Assembly (NCBI GenBank): GCA_028279545.1 | Contig: JANQNN010000008.1 | Span: 1 to 64,000 of the forward strand | From: Nitrosopumilaceae archaeon | GTDB taxonomy: Archaea > Thermoproteota > Nitrososphaeria > Nitrososphaerales > Nitrosopumilaceae | DNA: 64,000 nucleotides | Reading direction: 5' to 3' | Notes under the pieces: model-generated | What the model was told of the DNA's origin: nothing | The model's database searches: none | What the model saw: the letters and a program-made list of their open reading frames with translations, nothing else | Part shown: piece by piece, positions 54,423 to 63,223 of the stretch | How positions within the stretch are numbered: position 1 is the first letter of the stretch | Layout of the letters: each line of letters begins with the position of its first letter | Position numbers and translations under genes: made by a program

Positions 54423-55577
54423 TTGGAGTTAACTAGAGAAGAAGAATCTGCATTAAAAGGGGAGCAAGGTGAAACCATGCAAACTGCCTATAGGATTTTA
54501 GTTGCTACAGGGGAAGCCACAGATGCTGAAAGATTGGTTCCTATAAAATGGGCTCACCTCTCTGGAGTTAACTATAATACAATTGGAGATGCAGGAGAAG
54601 AATTTCTCTCAAATATCAGTAAAGAAGCCCGTGTAAAGGTGAAAACTAGCCTTAATCCCATGGGATTTGATATTGATAATGTTGAAAACTATAACCTATC
54701 TGAAAATTTTATCTCAAAGCAGCTATCTATAAAAAAATCCTATGAAACAATGGGGGTTATGCCATCATTTTCCTGTATTCCCTATGAAATTTTTGAAAAC
54801 CCAGAGGAAGGAACCCAAGTATCCTTTGCGGAAAGTAATGCTGCAATTCACGCAAATTCCTTTGATAAATTAAAAACAAATAAAGAAAGTGCATTTAGTG
54901 CACTAGCTAGCGCTCTAACCGGTAAAAGTCCATATTCCTCATTACGAAAGGAATCTTCTTCCAAACTTACAATTCGAATGAAAGTTGAGAATCCAGATGA
55001 ATTAACGTATGGGATGCTGGGATTTTTTGCGGGTAAGGTGGGAAATGAATCAGTAAATGTTTCTGGAGTAGGAAAAATGGATCATCGTAGCTGTAAATCC
55101 CTTTGTGGTGGCATGGGTACATCTGGAACATGTGCAAAATTTGATTTTGATAAAGATAATCCAGAATCGGAAAAAATTGATTTTGATGAAAATGAAATGA
55201 ACAAGATTTACGATGAATTAAACACTTGTGAAAAAGGTGACTTGATTACACTAGGAAGCCCCCAATTAGGATTAGAAGAAATTTCTGATTTAGTTTATCG
55301 ACTCAAAGGACGTTCCTTTAAAAAAAAATGTATGATTTTTTGTCCTAGGGTGGTAAAAGAACAAGCAACAAAATTAGGACATGTAGATAAACTAACCAAC
55401 GCGGGCTGTGAAATTCTTTCTGATTGCTGCACATGTTTGACTCCACTTATTAAAAAGGATGAAGTAGATGGAGTAACTACCAACAGTATCAAAGGAGCTT
55501 ATTACTTACAAAATTCAAATGGAGTGGGTGTAAATCTCAAACCACTATCTAAAATTATTGAAGATGAAACTAAATGA
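54423..55577 (+). CDS. Aconitase X large subunit, probable phosphomevalonate dehydratase
   Basis: 384 residues from TTG 54423 (MELTREEE); the frame runs up to ATG 54366, but that lies upstream of the promoter. AcnX catalytic features: SCIPYE near 120, AESNAAIHANS, HRSCKSLCGGMGTSGTC and CEILSDCCTCLTPL, Cys-rich for an Fe-S cluster. In archaea AcnX dehydrates mevalonate 5-phosphate in the archaeal mevalonate route (established for Aeropyrum). Overlaps the small subunit by 4 bases. Confidence 0.88.
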   Translation: MELTREEESALKGEQGETMQTAYRILVATGEATDAERLVPIKWAHLSGVNYNTIGDAGEEFLSNISKEARVKVKTSLNPMGFDIDNVENYNLSENFISKQLSIKKSYETMGVMPSFSCIPYEIFENPEEGTQVSFAESNAAIHANSFDKLKTNKESAFSALASALTGKSPYSSLRKESSSKLTIRMKVENPDELTYGMLGFFAGKVGNESVNVSGVGKMDHRSCKSLCGGMGTSGTCAKFDFDKDNPESEKIDFDENEMNKIYDELNTCEKGDLITLGSPQLGLEEISDLVYRLKGRSFKKKCMIFCPRVVKEQATKLGHVDKLTNAGCEILSDCCTCLTPLIKKDEVDGVTTNSIKGAYYLQNSNGVGVNLKPLSKIIEDETK

Positions 55578-55966
55578 GGAAAATTTTAGTACACGGAAAA
55601 GTTAAAGGTACAATTCTAAAATCTCAAAATCCAATAAACTTTCTAGGAACAATGGATAAAAAAACAGGAATAATAAACGACAAATCTCATGATTTATTTC
55701 AAAAATCAGTAAAGGATAGAATTTTGGTATTTCCGTATGGAATTGGAAGTAGTGTGGGGGCATACACAATTTATTCAATAAAATCAAATAATTCTGCTCC
55801 TCTTGCAATGGTATGTGAAAAAGTTGATCTAACTGTCGCAACTGGATGCGCCTTAGCAAATATTCCCCTTATTACGGTGACTAAAGACGAATTTTCTTTA
55901 TTGGAGAATGGGAAGGAAGTTTCTTTAGATACTGATTTACCTAATCCAATAATTTTTCCTGGATAA
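55574..55966 (+). CDS. Aconitase X swivel (small) subunit
   Basis: 130 residues, DUF126 type. GKVKGTILKSQNPINFLGT near the N-terminus and FPYGIGSSVGAYTIY are the swivel-domain motifs. ATGA overlap with the large subunit suggests equimolar expression. Its 3' end overlaps the convergent AMMECR1 gene by 26 bases. Confidence 0.88.
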   Translation: MRKILVHGKVKGTILKSQNPINFLGTMDKKTGIINDKSHDLFQKSVKDRILVFPYGIGSSVGAYTIYSIKSNNSAPLAMVCEKVDLTVATGCALANIPLITVTKDEFSLLENGKEVSLDTDLPNPIIFPG

Positions 55967-56558
55967 TCTCTCCGTTTGGCTCTTTTTCTTTAAAAACAAT
56001 TCCTTCAAACTTGTAAATTTCAATTTCGTTGGTTTCCCAAATTTCTTTAGGTAATCCTGCTTTTTCACACGTATATTCAAGAAATTCTTGTTCATTCCAT
56101 CCATATTCTATCGGAACCTGGGGCAAAAGCAAGCCTGAACTATACCCAGATTTCACAATTAAACCGTCTCGACCAATTTTTATGTATGATAAGTATTCCT
56201 TTGGTTCTTTAACCTCAATCTTTGTGGGTGGAGTAAGAATTGTAACCTCAAATTTAATTGAATTTAATTCATTAAATTTTACTGGAGAAAATCTAGGATC
56301 TTGAGTAGCTGCTGCAATAGCAGCATCTTCTAGTGCCTCAAACAATTTTTTATCTGATAAAGGATGTCCAATACAACCACGTAACCCAGATTGGTTTTTT
56401 AGCGAAATAAAGATGCCAGAGTTAAAGGAAAAAGATTTTAGAAATTTTTCTCCTAATTCAATTTTTTTACCACTACTTAGATATTCAGTAACAATCTTTC
56501 TTGCAGTTTTTACAAGGATTTTTCCGTCTTCCGCTGAAATTGATATTTTATCAGCCAT
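55941..56558 (-). CDS. AMMECR1-domain protein
   Basis: 205 residues. LRGCIGHPLSD is the invariant AMMECR1 motif, and APRDPRFSPVK-like TQDPRFSPVKFNEL follows. In archaea often next to Memo-like or metal genes; molecular role unknown. It overlaps the Mut7-C gene upstream by 8 bases. Confidence 0.9.
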   Translation of the reverse strand: MADKISISAEDGKILVKTARKIVTEYLSSGKKIELGEKFLKSFSFNSGIFISLKNQSGLRGCIGHPLSDKKLFEALEDAAIAAATQDPRFSPVKFNELNSIKFEVTILTPPTKIEVKEPKEYLSYIKIGRDGLIVKSGYSSGLLLPQVPIEYGWNEQEFLEYTCEKAGLPKEIWETNEIEIYKFEGIVFKEKEPNGEIIQEKLLD

Positions 56559-57052
56559 TTATTTCCTCAACAATTTTTTGAAGATTTTTTATATGTGTAC
56601 CTTCCCAAAAAATTTTCTCGCAAAATTTACATTCCCAAAATTTTTCATTATTTTCAAAAATTTTGTTCGGAATTTTTTCTATGATTTTATGTTTTGATAT
56701 AGATTGAGTTTTAAGATTACATTTTGGACATCTTGCTATGTTTCCATCAATTTTTACATTTTTTATGTCAAAATTTTTAATTATTTCTCGTAATTGTTCA
56801 ATTTCTTTTTGACTATTTACAAACAAAGAATTTATTCCTATTTTCACACTTTTTTTGAATTAATTCTTTATCTTTAGAAATTATTATCCGCTCTTCATTT
56901 TTTGCTTTATTTATCAAATGATCATCTTTCACATCAGCCAAATATTCAACATCAAAACCCATTAACCTGAGTTTTTTTGCAACATTTCCTAACATTGCAT
57001 CTACAAAAAATTTTGGGTTGATTTTTTGCTTAATAGGCATCACCATATTCAA
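56551..57052 (-). pseudogene. Mut7-C RNase-domain protein, split by a one-base frameshift
   Basis: Two overlapping frames make one Mut7-C protein. The N-terminal frame (57052-56813; likely start ATG 57040) has FFVDAMLGNVAKKLRLMGFD and IIISKDKEL, the PIN-like acidic site. The C-terminal frame (56847-56551) has the zinc ribbon CPKC...CKFCEKIFWEGTH. They join at a run of seven T (56850-56856); with six, the protein would read ELIQKSVKIGINSLF without a break. Sequencing indel, true pseudogene or slippage are open. Confidence 0.75.
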
Positions 57053-58946
57053 CTTTTTTTATTTGACTTTGACCAGCAGGAAGAGCCCGAACAATATCAT
57101 CAATGCTTATTTGTTTAGAAATTTCTTCTGAGAGTTTGGTAAATTCTAGTTTTATTTTCTTTGCAACTTCAACCATTTCTAAACCGTGTGGCTCAATTAC
57201 GGCAAAACATATGGAATTTTTCTTTATGGTTTCTAAAGGCCCAGAGGTTAAAAGATAATTTTCATCTTGTGGAATTATACCCACTGCTAATCTAAGGGAA
57301 GGTATGTTTACGTAATTTCTTTTGCCTTCAATCGTAAAGGATCCTTTGGGGAGAAATTGTCCGCTTGGAGCTGATTTCTTTACTTGCTCAGGATTAACCC
57401 AGAATGCATTTAGTCCATGCATTCCCTCCCTCCAAGCCCGGCTAAAACAGACCGTAGCATGGGCAACCTCATTCATGCTGAGGATAGGGGGATTTTCAGC
57501 GTCTTTTAGAATGAAAAAAGGTGAACCAAAAATATCTCCATGAAAAACTTTATCATTTTTCCCAAGATGTTTTCTTATAATTGCTGAATTTGATGGAGCA
57601 TCCCTTCCACCTATGGCCAACATTTTATCTGAAGTAAAAAACCATCTGTACCTTTCATACCAATTTTTCTTTCTAACTTCTGAAACTAAAATTTCTTCCA
57701 TTTCCATTTCGGTTTTATTTTTTAATTTTTCCAGTTTTTTTACAGTTTTATTTTTTATTTGCTCAATTGATTTTATTGCGCCTGATTGCCGTTTTGCTTC
57801 ATTAAATAAAACAGATGCAATGGATTGTAAAGAGGTTTGTGGATTAATTTTTATTTTTTCTTCTCTTATGACTATCAAAGAAATGCCTTTTTCTTTTGAT
57901 AATTTAGCTTTGTGTTTATCTAAAATTTTTTGAGCTCTAACATCTTCTATTGAAATGATCCCTTGCGATACCATTTCATAAAGAGAATTTGCTAAATTGG
58001 TAATGTATTTTGATTTTTCCTTTACTGTATCTATTGCCTTTTCTTGTTCAGAAATTTGAGTTTCAAGATCTTTTATTTTTTTATTGGGTTCACTTGCTTG
58101 TTCAGTCTTTCCTTTTTTAACAATATTTTCTGTAAAGACAGTATCTAACGCTTCCATGAAACTATTTACAGAAATATAATTTTCATCTATATCTCCCAAT
58201 TTAATTGGAATCACTTCAGATTTATCGCTTTGAATTACAATTGTATCATGGTTTCCATTAATAACATCTGAAACAATTTTTTTTGTAACCAGGAAAATAT
58301 TTTTTATTTCTTCTTTTGAAAGGTCTTTTCCAATCTTTTTAGGATCTATTTTTGCAATTCTAAATATTCCTTCAACATATTTTTTCGGTAAACCTAAAGT
58401 TCGTCCAAACCACTTTCCAGCAGTTAATTCGGAAATTTTCAGATCATCAAAATCTGTTTCCTTTATCTGAAAAATATTTATTCCAGTTTGAGGTGGAGTT
58501 GCATACTTCATTCCCACTCCTAGTTTCCGATGTCTTACATCTATTGAATGCTGTAAGGCAAGAATTTTCATTTCTTTATTACAGAGTATGATATTTCCAT
58601 CACCAAAAAATTCACCAATAATTACAAACTCAGTATCAAAACCTTCAAAGGTAAAATAAGCAATTCTCTCTGAACCTATTTGCTCAATTTTTTTTATTTT
58701 AAACCTAAGAAGATCACTTCTTAACCTTTTCAATAACCTATTTGGCTCAATCTGGTTAATTTTTACCGAAGTTAACCAGACTCCAGAAGTTGAAATCATC
58801 ATAAAAATATCAGATTTATCTGGATGATGTAGTTTGAATAGAATACTGTCCCTAGTTATTCCCCAGATATTACTCACATAGTAACCTTGGACTTCATTAG
58901 AGATTTTATTAACAAGATAATTTAGCTCTATGCCTGCAAGAGTCAT
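57030..58946 (-). CDS. rqcH: NFACT-family ribosome rescue protein (RqcH)
   Basis: 638 residues. NFACT-N with GIELNYLVNKISNEV start, a helix-hairpin-helix/coiled-coil middle (about 290-430), and NFACT-R (DUF814; about 440-560: WYERYRWFFTSD...GGRDAPSN...HGDIFGSPFFILKD). Binds stalled 60S/50S-like subunits and recruits tRNA for tail addition. Its stop overlaps the start region of the Mut7-C gene. Confidence 0.88.
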   Translation of the reverse strand: MTLAGIELNYLVNKISNEVQGYYVSNIWGITRDSILFKLHHPDKSDIFMMISTSGVWLTSVKINQIEPNRLLKRLRSDLLRFKIKKIEQIGSERIAYFTFEGFDTEFVIIGEFFGDGNIILCNKEMKILALQHSIDVRHRKLGVGMKYATPPQTGINIFQIKETDFDDLKISELTAGKWFGRTLGLPKKYVEGIFRIAKIDPKKIGKDLSKEEIKNIFLVTKKIVSDVINGNHDTIVIQSDKSEVIPIKLGDIDENYISVNSFMEALDTVFTENIVKKGKTEQASEPNKKIKDLETQISEQEKAIDTVKEKSKYITNLANSLYEMVSQGIISIEDVRAQKILDKHKAKLSKEKGISLIVIREEKIKINPQTSLQSIASVLFNEAKRQSGAIKSIEQIKNKTVKKLEKLKNKTEMEMEEILVSEVRKKNWYERYRWFFTSDKMLAIGGRDAPSNSAIIRKHLGKNDKVFHGDIFGSPFFILKDAENPPILSMNEVAHATVCFSRAWREGMHGLNAFWVNPEQVKKSAPSGQFLPKGSFTIEGKRNYVNIPSLRLAVGIIPQDENYLLTSGPLETIKKNSICFAVIEPHGLEMVEVAKKIKLEFTKLSEEISKQISIDDIVRALPAGQSQIKKVEYGDAY

Positions 58947-59021
58947 ACCAAAATGTCTTGGATACGAAATTATATTGTTGTTGTTCTTTGTGCTTACCTT
59001 TTTACAAAAGATATTAAACGA

Positions 59022-59035
59022 GTCTCACTTGAGAC
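59022..59035. promoter_or_regulatory. Inverted repeat upstream of the cbi-linked membrane gene
   Basis: GTCTCA-CT-TGAGAC, a perfect 6-bp palindrome 16 bases before TTG 59051. Could be an operator or a transcription-start stem. Confidence 0.4.
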
Positions 59036-59050
59036 ACACTAGAAATTTAC

Positions 59051-59527
59051 TTGGCCAAACATAAAAAGAAAACATCAAAACCGACACCTGAGCCTGAAGA
59101 TTCCAAAAAAGAATCTATTGAGGACATTTCCGAAGAAACCCCCGCCATTGATTCAACCGAGGAGCCAAATATTCCTCCCACTGAACCTCCAGTAAATCCA
59201 GTAGAAGATAGCGAAAAAAACAGAAAACTAAACAAATTATTTTGGCTAAGAGTTGGTTTGGCAGTTATCGCAGGGACGATTGCTACTTTCATTTTTGAAG
59301 ACATTGAAGGAGAAGAAAGAAGATGGGCTTCAATAGCTTTCATGATTATCATTTTTGCAGGAACAATAGTAATTGCCAAAGGGATGAAAATGCAATTACC
59401 ATCTTCTGACAGGAAAAAAATTGTTACACAAGGGATTGGTAGTTACATTTTCTTATACTTGTTTACTTGGATTGTAACTTACACATTAGTTAACTCCGGA
59501 AGTGTTTCCAGTGGAATTAATATTTAG
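59051..59527 (+). CDS. Small membrane protein, three TM segments, acidic N-terminus
   Basis: 158 residues from TTG. Residues 1-60 are Glu/Pro-rich and polar; TM segments lie at about 64-82, 93-112 and 130-150. The topology resembles archaeal EMC6-like proteins (weak inference). It stands 31 bases before cbiT and may be cotranscribed with the cobalamin genes. Confidence 0.55.
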   Translation: MAKHKKKTSKPTPEPEDSKKESIEDISEETPAIDSTEEPNIPPTEPPVNPVEDSEKNRKLNKLFWLRVGLAVIAGTIATFIFEDIEGEERRWASIAFMIIIFAGTIVIAKGMKMQLPSSDRKKIVTQGIGSYIFLYLFTWIVTYTLVNSGSVSSGINI

Positions 59528-59558
59528 ATTTAAGCCATATAAAAAAGGAAGATAACAA

Positions 59559-60149
59559 ATGTGGAATTATAAAACTCCAGGAATTCCAGATAATTTTTTT
59601 GAAAGAACAGAAAAAGTCCCAATTACCAAAGAAGAAGTAAGAACTATCCAATTAAGTAAGGCTCGATTATCTCCTGGTCAAGTTGTTTTTGATATTGGAT
59701 GTGGAAGTGGTTCCATATCTATAGAAGCTGCGCTTCAAATTGAAAGCAATGGGAAGGTGATAGCCATTGATTATGATTTGGATGCTATTGAGTTAACAAA
59801 AAAAAATATTGAAAAGTTTGGTCTTTCTAACATTTCAGTAATTTTTGGAAATGCTAAGGAAAAAATTAAGGAATTGGAATTGGCAGATGTAATATTCATT
59901 GGTGGTACTGGGGGTGATACTAAAGAAATCATAGAATTATGTCAAGATAAATTGAAATCTGGAGGAAGGATTGTAATTGGAATCATCTTAATTGAGACTT
60001 TATTTTCAGTTTTAGATATTCTTGATAGGCTACAATTTGGTTCTATTGATATAACTCAAGTTACCATATCAAAGAGTAGGAAAACATCCAAAGGAACCAT
60101 GATGCTTGCTCGAAATCCAGTAACAATTATTTCAGCTACAAAAACTTAA
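59559..60149 (+). CDS. cbiT: Cobalt-precorrin-6B C15-methyltransferase (decarboxylating)
   Basis: 196 residues, Rossmann methyltransferase. VFDIGCGSGSISIEAAL is the SAM motif, and GIPDNFFERTEKVPITKEEVR is the CbiT/CobL-C start. Acts late in corrin ring synthesis, C15 methylation with decarboxylation. Confidence 0.88.
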   Translation: MWNYKTPGIPDNFFERTEKVPITKEEVRTIQLSKARLSPGQVVFDIGCGSGSISIEAALQIESNGKVIAIDYDLDAIELTKKNIEKFGLSNISVIFGNAKEKIKELELADVIFIGGTGGDTKEIIELCQDKLKSGGRIVIGIILIETLFSVLDILDRLQFGSIDITQVTISKSRKTSKGTMMLARNPVTIISATKT

Positions 60150-60184
60150 TCTAACTTTTTAATGGGAAGAAAATCATACTTTTC

Positions 60185-60907
60185 ATGCCAGAACTAATTG
60201 GAATAGGAGTAGGTCCAGGCGATCCCGAGTTACTTACCGTAAAGGCTGTAAATGCAATCCATAATGCCGATGTAATAATGTGCCCTGCCTCCAAAGAAGA
60301 TAGACCTAGCATTGCTCTTTCAGTGGTTTCTTCCCTGATTGATAAATCTAAGAATCAAGAAATTATTCGTTTAATTTTTCCGATGACCAAAAATAAAGAA
60401 TTACTTGAGAAAACTTGGAAAAAAAATGCAGAGATTATGGCATCAAAAGTTCTGTCTGGAAAAAATGTAGTGTATCTTACAGTTGGAGACCCCTACCTGT
60501 ATAGTACCTGGATGTATATGCATAAAGAAATTAAATTAAATCATCCAAATATGAAAATTAGTGCAATTCCGGGAATTGTTTCAATTTTTACATTTGCTTC
60601 AAAAGTTGGCGTAAGCATTGCAGAGGGTGCAGAAAAGGTATCAATAATTCCATCGTGTTATGATTTAACAACTGTAAAAGAGATTGCAAAAAATTCTGAA
60701 ACGATGATTTTTCTTAAAGATGGAAGGTATTTTGATCAAGTAATAGACCTACTCAAAGAATCAGGATTTCCTGAAAATTCTATTTTTGCTATTGGGCAAG
60801 ATTTGGGAACAGAAAATGAAATTATAAGAAAATTGACATTGGGTGAAGTAAATGATGGTACATTGACTTCAAAATATTTCTCAATATTGGTGGTAAAACG
60901 TGTCTGA
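60185..60907 (+). CDS. cbiL: Precorrin-2 C20-methyltransferase
   Basis: 240 residues of the precorrin methylase fold. IGVGPGDPELLTVKA is the SAM loop, TVGDPYLYSTWMYMH and IPGIVSIFTFASKVG follow the CobI/CbiL pattern. Methylates C20 early in the route. Overlaps cbiF by 8 bases. Confidence 0.88.
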   Translation: MPELIGIGVGPGDPELLTVKAVNAIHNADVIMCPASKEDRPSIALSVVSSLIDKSKNQEIIRLIFPMTKNKELLEKTWKKNAEIMASKVLSGKNVVYLTVGDPYLYSTWMYMHKEIKLNHPNMKISAIPGIVSIFTFASKVGVSIAEGAEKVSIIPSCYDLTTVKEIAKNSETMIFLKDGRYFDQVIDLLKESGFPENSIFAIGQDLGTENEIIRKLTLGEVNDGTLTSKYFSILVVKRV

Positions 60908-61664
60908 TGTTTTCTTTGTGGGATGTGGACCAGGCGACCCTGATCTAATAACAATTAAAGCAAAAAAATTAATTCAAAAAGCAGACATCGTTGTTTACTC
61001 GGGCTCGTTAATACCTCCACCAATCCTAAAACTATGTAAAAAGGGGAAACTCCATAATGCTGCTGGGTTAGTTAGAGAAGAAATTTTTGAGATATTATAT
61101 AAAAATGCAAAAAAAGAAAAATTAGTTGTTCGATTACATGATGGAGATCCCTCAATTTATGGTGCTATTAAAGAACAAATTGACAATTTAGAGGAAAAGG
61201 GAATTAATTCTATTGTTGTACCAGGTGTAACAGCATTTTTAGCCTCAGCTGCAGCATTAGAAACTCAACTTACTCTTCCTGGTATTACCCAAACAATAAT
61301 TTTGACAAGAGCAGAATCTAGAACAAAAGTACCAAAAAGAGAAAAGATTTCTGAATTAGCAAAACATAAAGCTACTATGGTTTTTTATCTGAGCGTTCAC
61401 TTGTTACCTAATATTGTGAAAGAAACTCTTGCAGGTGGTTTTAAAAAATCTACTCCCGTAGCTGTAGTTTACAGAGCAAGTTGGAAGGATCAAAAAATTG
61501 TAAAGGGAACACTTGAAGATATTGTAAAGAAAATAAGGGATGAAAAAATTACTAAAACAGCAATTGTAATTGTTAGTAATGTTATTGATTCAAAAACTTA
61601 TGAATATTCAAAGCTCTACGACAAAGATTTTAGTCATGGTTTTAGAAAATCAAAAACTAAATAG
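60900..61664 (+). CDS. cbiF: Precorrin-4 C11-methyltransferase
   Basis: 254 residues from GTG 60900. VGCGPGDPDLITIKA, VVYSGSLIPP, HDGDPSIYGAI and PGVTAFLASAAAL are the CobM/CbiF motifs. Translationally coupled to cbiL. Overlaps the convergent MurI-like gene by 8 bases. Confidence 0.9.
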   Translation: MSDVFFVGCGPGDPDLITIKAKKLIQKADIVVYSGSLIPPPILKLCKKGKLHNAAGLVREEIFEILYKNAKKEKLVVRLHDGDPSIYGAIKEQIDNLEEKGINSIVVPGVTAFLASAAALETQLTLPGITQTIILTRAESRTKVPKREKISELAKHKATMVFYLSVHLLPNIVKETLAGGFKKSTPVAVVYRASWKDQKIVKGTLEDIVKKIRDEKITKTAIVIVSNVIDSKTYEYSKLYDKDFSHGFRKSKTK

Positions 61665-62421
61665 ATAAAAATTGAATTTTATTTTTAATACCAATTCTAT
61701 TAAGATTTTTTGTTAGCTTTCCAGTTTGATCTGAAGAAAATATTTTCAATGAATTTTTTTTTGATTGTCTATTTTTAACAGTTTTTAATATTTTTTCTGC
61801 GACATTATCTGCAGGATCTATAAACTCAACTTTTGGGAATTCTGACTTTAAAATTGGTTTTAAAAAAGATAAATGTGTACTAGATAATGTTACTGTATCT
61901 ATATTATTTTTAGAGAAATTTTCCTTCAATGAACTTCTTATAATTTTTTTACAATACTTTTTATTTTCGATGAAATTTCCCGATTCTACCAATTGAACAA
62001 GGTTTGAAGCATTAATTTTATGTATTTTTATTTTTTTGGATATTTTGCATTTTTTTAAATAATGTGAAAGGGTTCTACTTTTTATAACAACTTCAGTTGC
62101 AAGTATGCCTATGTTATTTGTTTTAGAAATAAGGGAAGCTTTTTTGATAGGAGGATTCACTCCAATAATTTTCTTACTGGTAAGTTCAAGCATAATAGTT
62201 GGAGTATTCGAACCAATTACAATCAAGTCTGGATTAAACTCTGTTCTAAGTAAATCGATGGATTTTTCCATGATTCTCTTTAGCTGTTTTTTTGTTTTTT
62301 TTCCATAGGGAAAATTTTTTCGATCGGCAAAATAGATTATTTCCGTTTTGCAAATTTTTTGGATGGCTCTTATTATTGATAACGAGCCTAAGCCTGAGTC
62401 AAAAACGGCAATCCTTGTCAA
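61657..62421 (-). CDS. MurI/Asp-Glu racemase-like protein lacking both catalytic cysteines
   Basis: 254 residues, glutamate-racemase fold: FDSGLGSLS (D8, S9), FPYGKKT and paired T-H positions. The two catalytic Cys of MurI (ACNT and GCTH) are Ser here: GSNT with S71, and SSTH with S181. With no peptidoglycan expected in this lineage and both acid/base thiols gone, racemisation by the usual mechanism is unlikely. Convergent with cbiF, upstream of cdvB. Possibly a non-catalytic or novel lyase/isomerase. Confidence 0.75.
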   Translation of the reverse strand: MTRIAVFDSGLGSLSIIRAIQKICKTEIIYFADRKNFPYGKKTKKQLKRIMEKSIDLLRTEFNPDLIVIGSNTPTIMLELTSKKIIGVNPPIKKASLISKTNNIGILATEVVIKSRTLSHYLKKCKISKKIKIHKINASNLVQLVESGNFIENKKYCKKIIRSSLKENFSKNNIDTVTLSSTHLSFLKPILKSEFPKVEFIDPADNVAEKILKTVKNRQSKKNSLKIFSSDQTGKLTKNLNRIGIKNKIQFLSI

Positions 62422-62527
62422 TAGGGTTCATTTATTGAACGGTCATAATAGTTTGTTAGCTAAATTTAGTCTAAAGTTGATCTAAATACACACCTCTCAT
62501 TAAGAATCAATTTCTAAATCACTCAAC

Positions 62528-63178
62528 ATGCCAAATTTCGACAAAACTTGGGCTCGACAAGAGAGTCAAAGTGTAACTGGCAAAATAAAAGATGCAGTAC
62601 AACCTCAAGGTGCATTGAAACCACGAATTCAAACTGCAGTAAACAAACTTCAGGTCCAAATTAGCAAAATGGACTCGATGTTAGGAAAACTGCATGAAAG
62701 AGATGCGCAACTCTTTAAGCGAATTGTGACTGCAATGCAGCAACACGATACTAGCACAAGTAAGGTTTTGTCAAACGAATTAGCTGAAATTCGTAAAGTT
62801 ACAAAAATGCTCGGCAATGCAAGAATGTCATTGGAACAAGTTCAATTACGATTGACCACTATTCATGACTTAGGAGATGCAATGGTAGCAATAGGACCAG
62901 CGATGTCTACAATGAAGGGATTAAAGTCATCACTCGGAAGATTTATGCCTGAAGCAGATTCTGAATTGAATTCAATGACACAGACGCTCAATGGATTAAT
63001 GATGGACTCTTTGGCTGGAGACTCATTTAGTCTAGATACAGATTCTTCAAGCGAAGAAACTGATAAGATCCTACAAGAAGCTTCTGCAGTTGCTGAACAA
63101 CAGATTGGAGATAAATTTCCTTCTGTACCATCTCAAACTGGACTTTCGTCTCAATCTTCTTCCTCTACGTTTGAATAG
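62528..63178 (+). CDS. cdvB: ESCRT-III-like CdvB-family protein, second paralog
   Basis: 216 residues, the same length as the 37608 gene. Shared core: GALKPRIQTAVNKLQVQISKMD and LSNELAEIRKVTKML, with the same Ser/Thr-rich end (DKFPSVPSQTG). A duplication of one ancestor is likely. Which paralog polymerises at division and which is accessory cannot be told. Divergent from the MurI-like gene. Confidence 0.82.
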   Translation: MPNFDKTWARQESQSVTGKIKDAVQPQGALKPRIQTAVNKLQVQISKMDSMLGKLHERDAQLFKRIVTAMQQHDTSTSKVLSNELAEIRKVTKMLGNARMSLEQVQLRLTTIHDLGDAMVAIGPAMSTMKGLKSSLGRFMPEADSELNSMTQTLNGLMMDSLAGDSFSLDTDSSSEETDKILQEASAVAEQQIGDKFPSVPSQTGLSSQSSSSTFE

Positions 63179-63223
63179 AGGGTTTAGACGAAAAGTCATT
63201 CTTTTTGTTTTTCTTCTTTTAAT

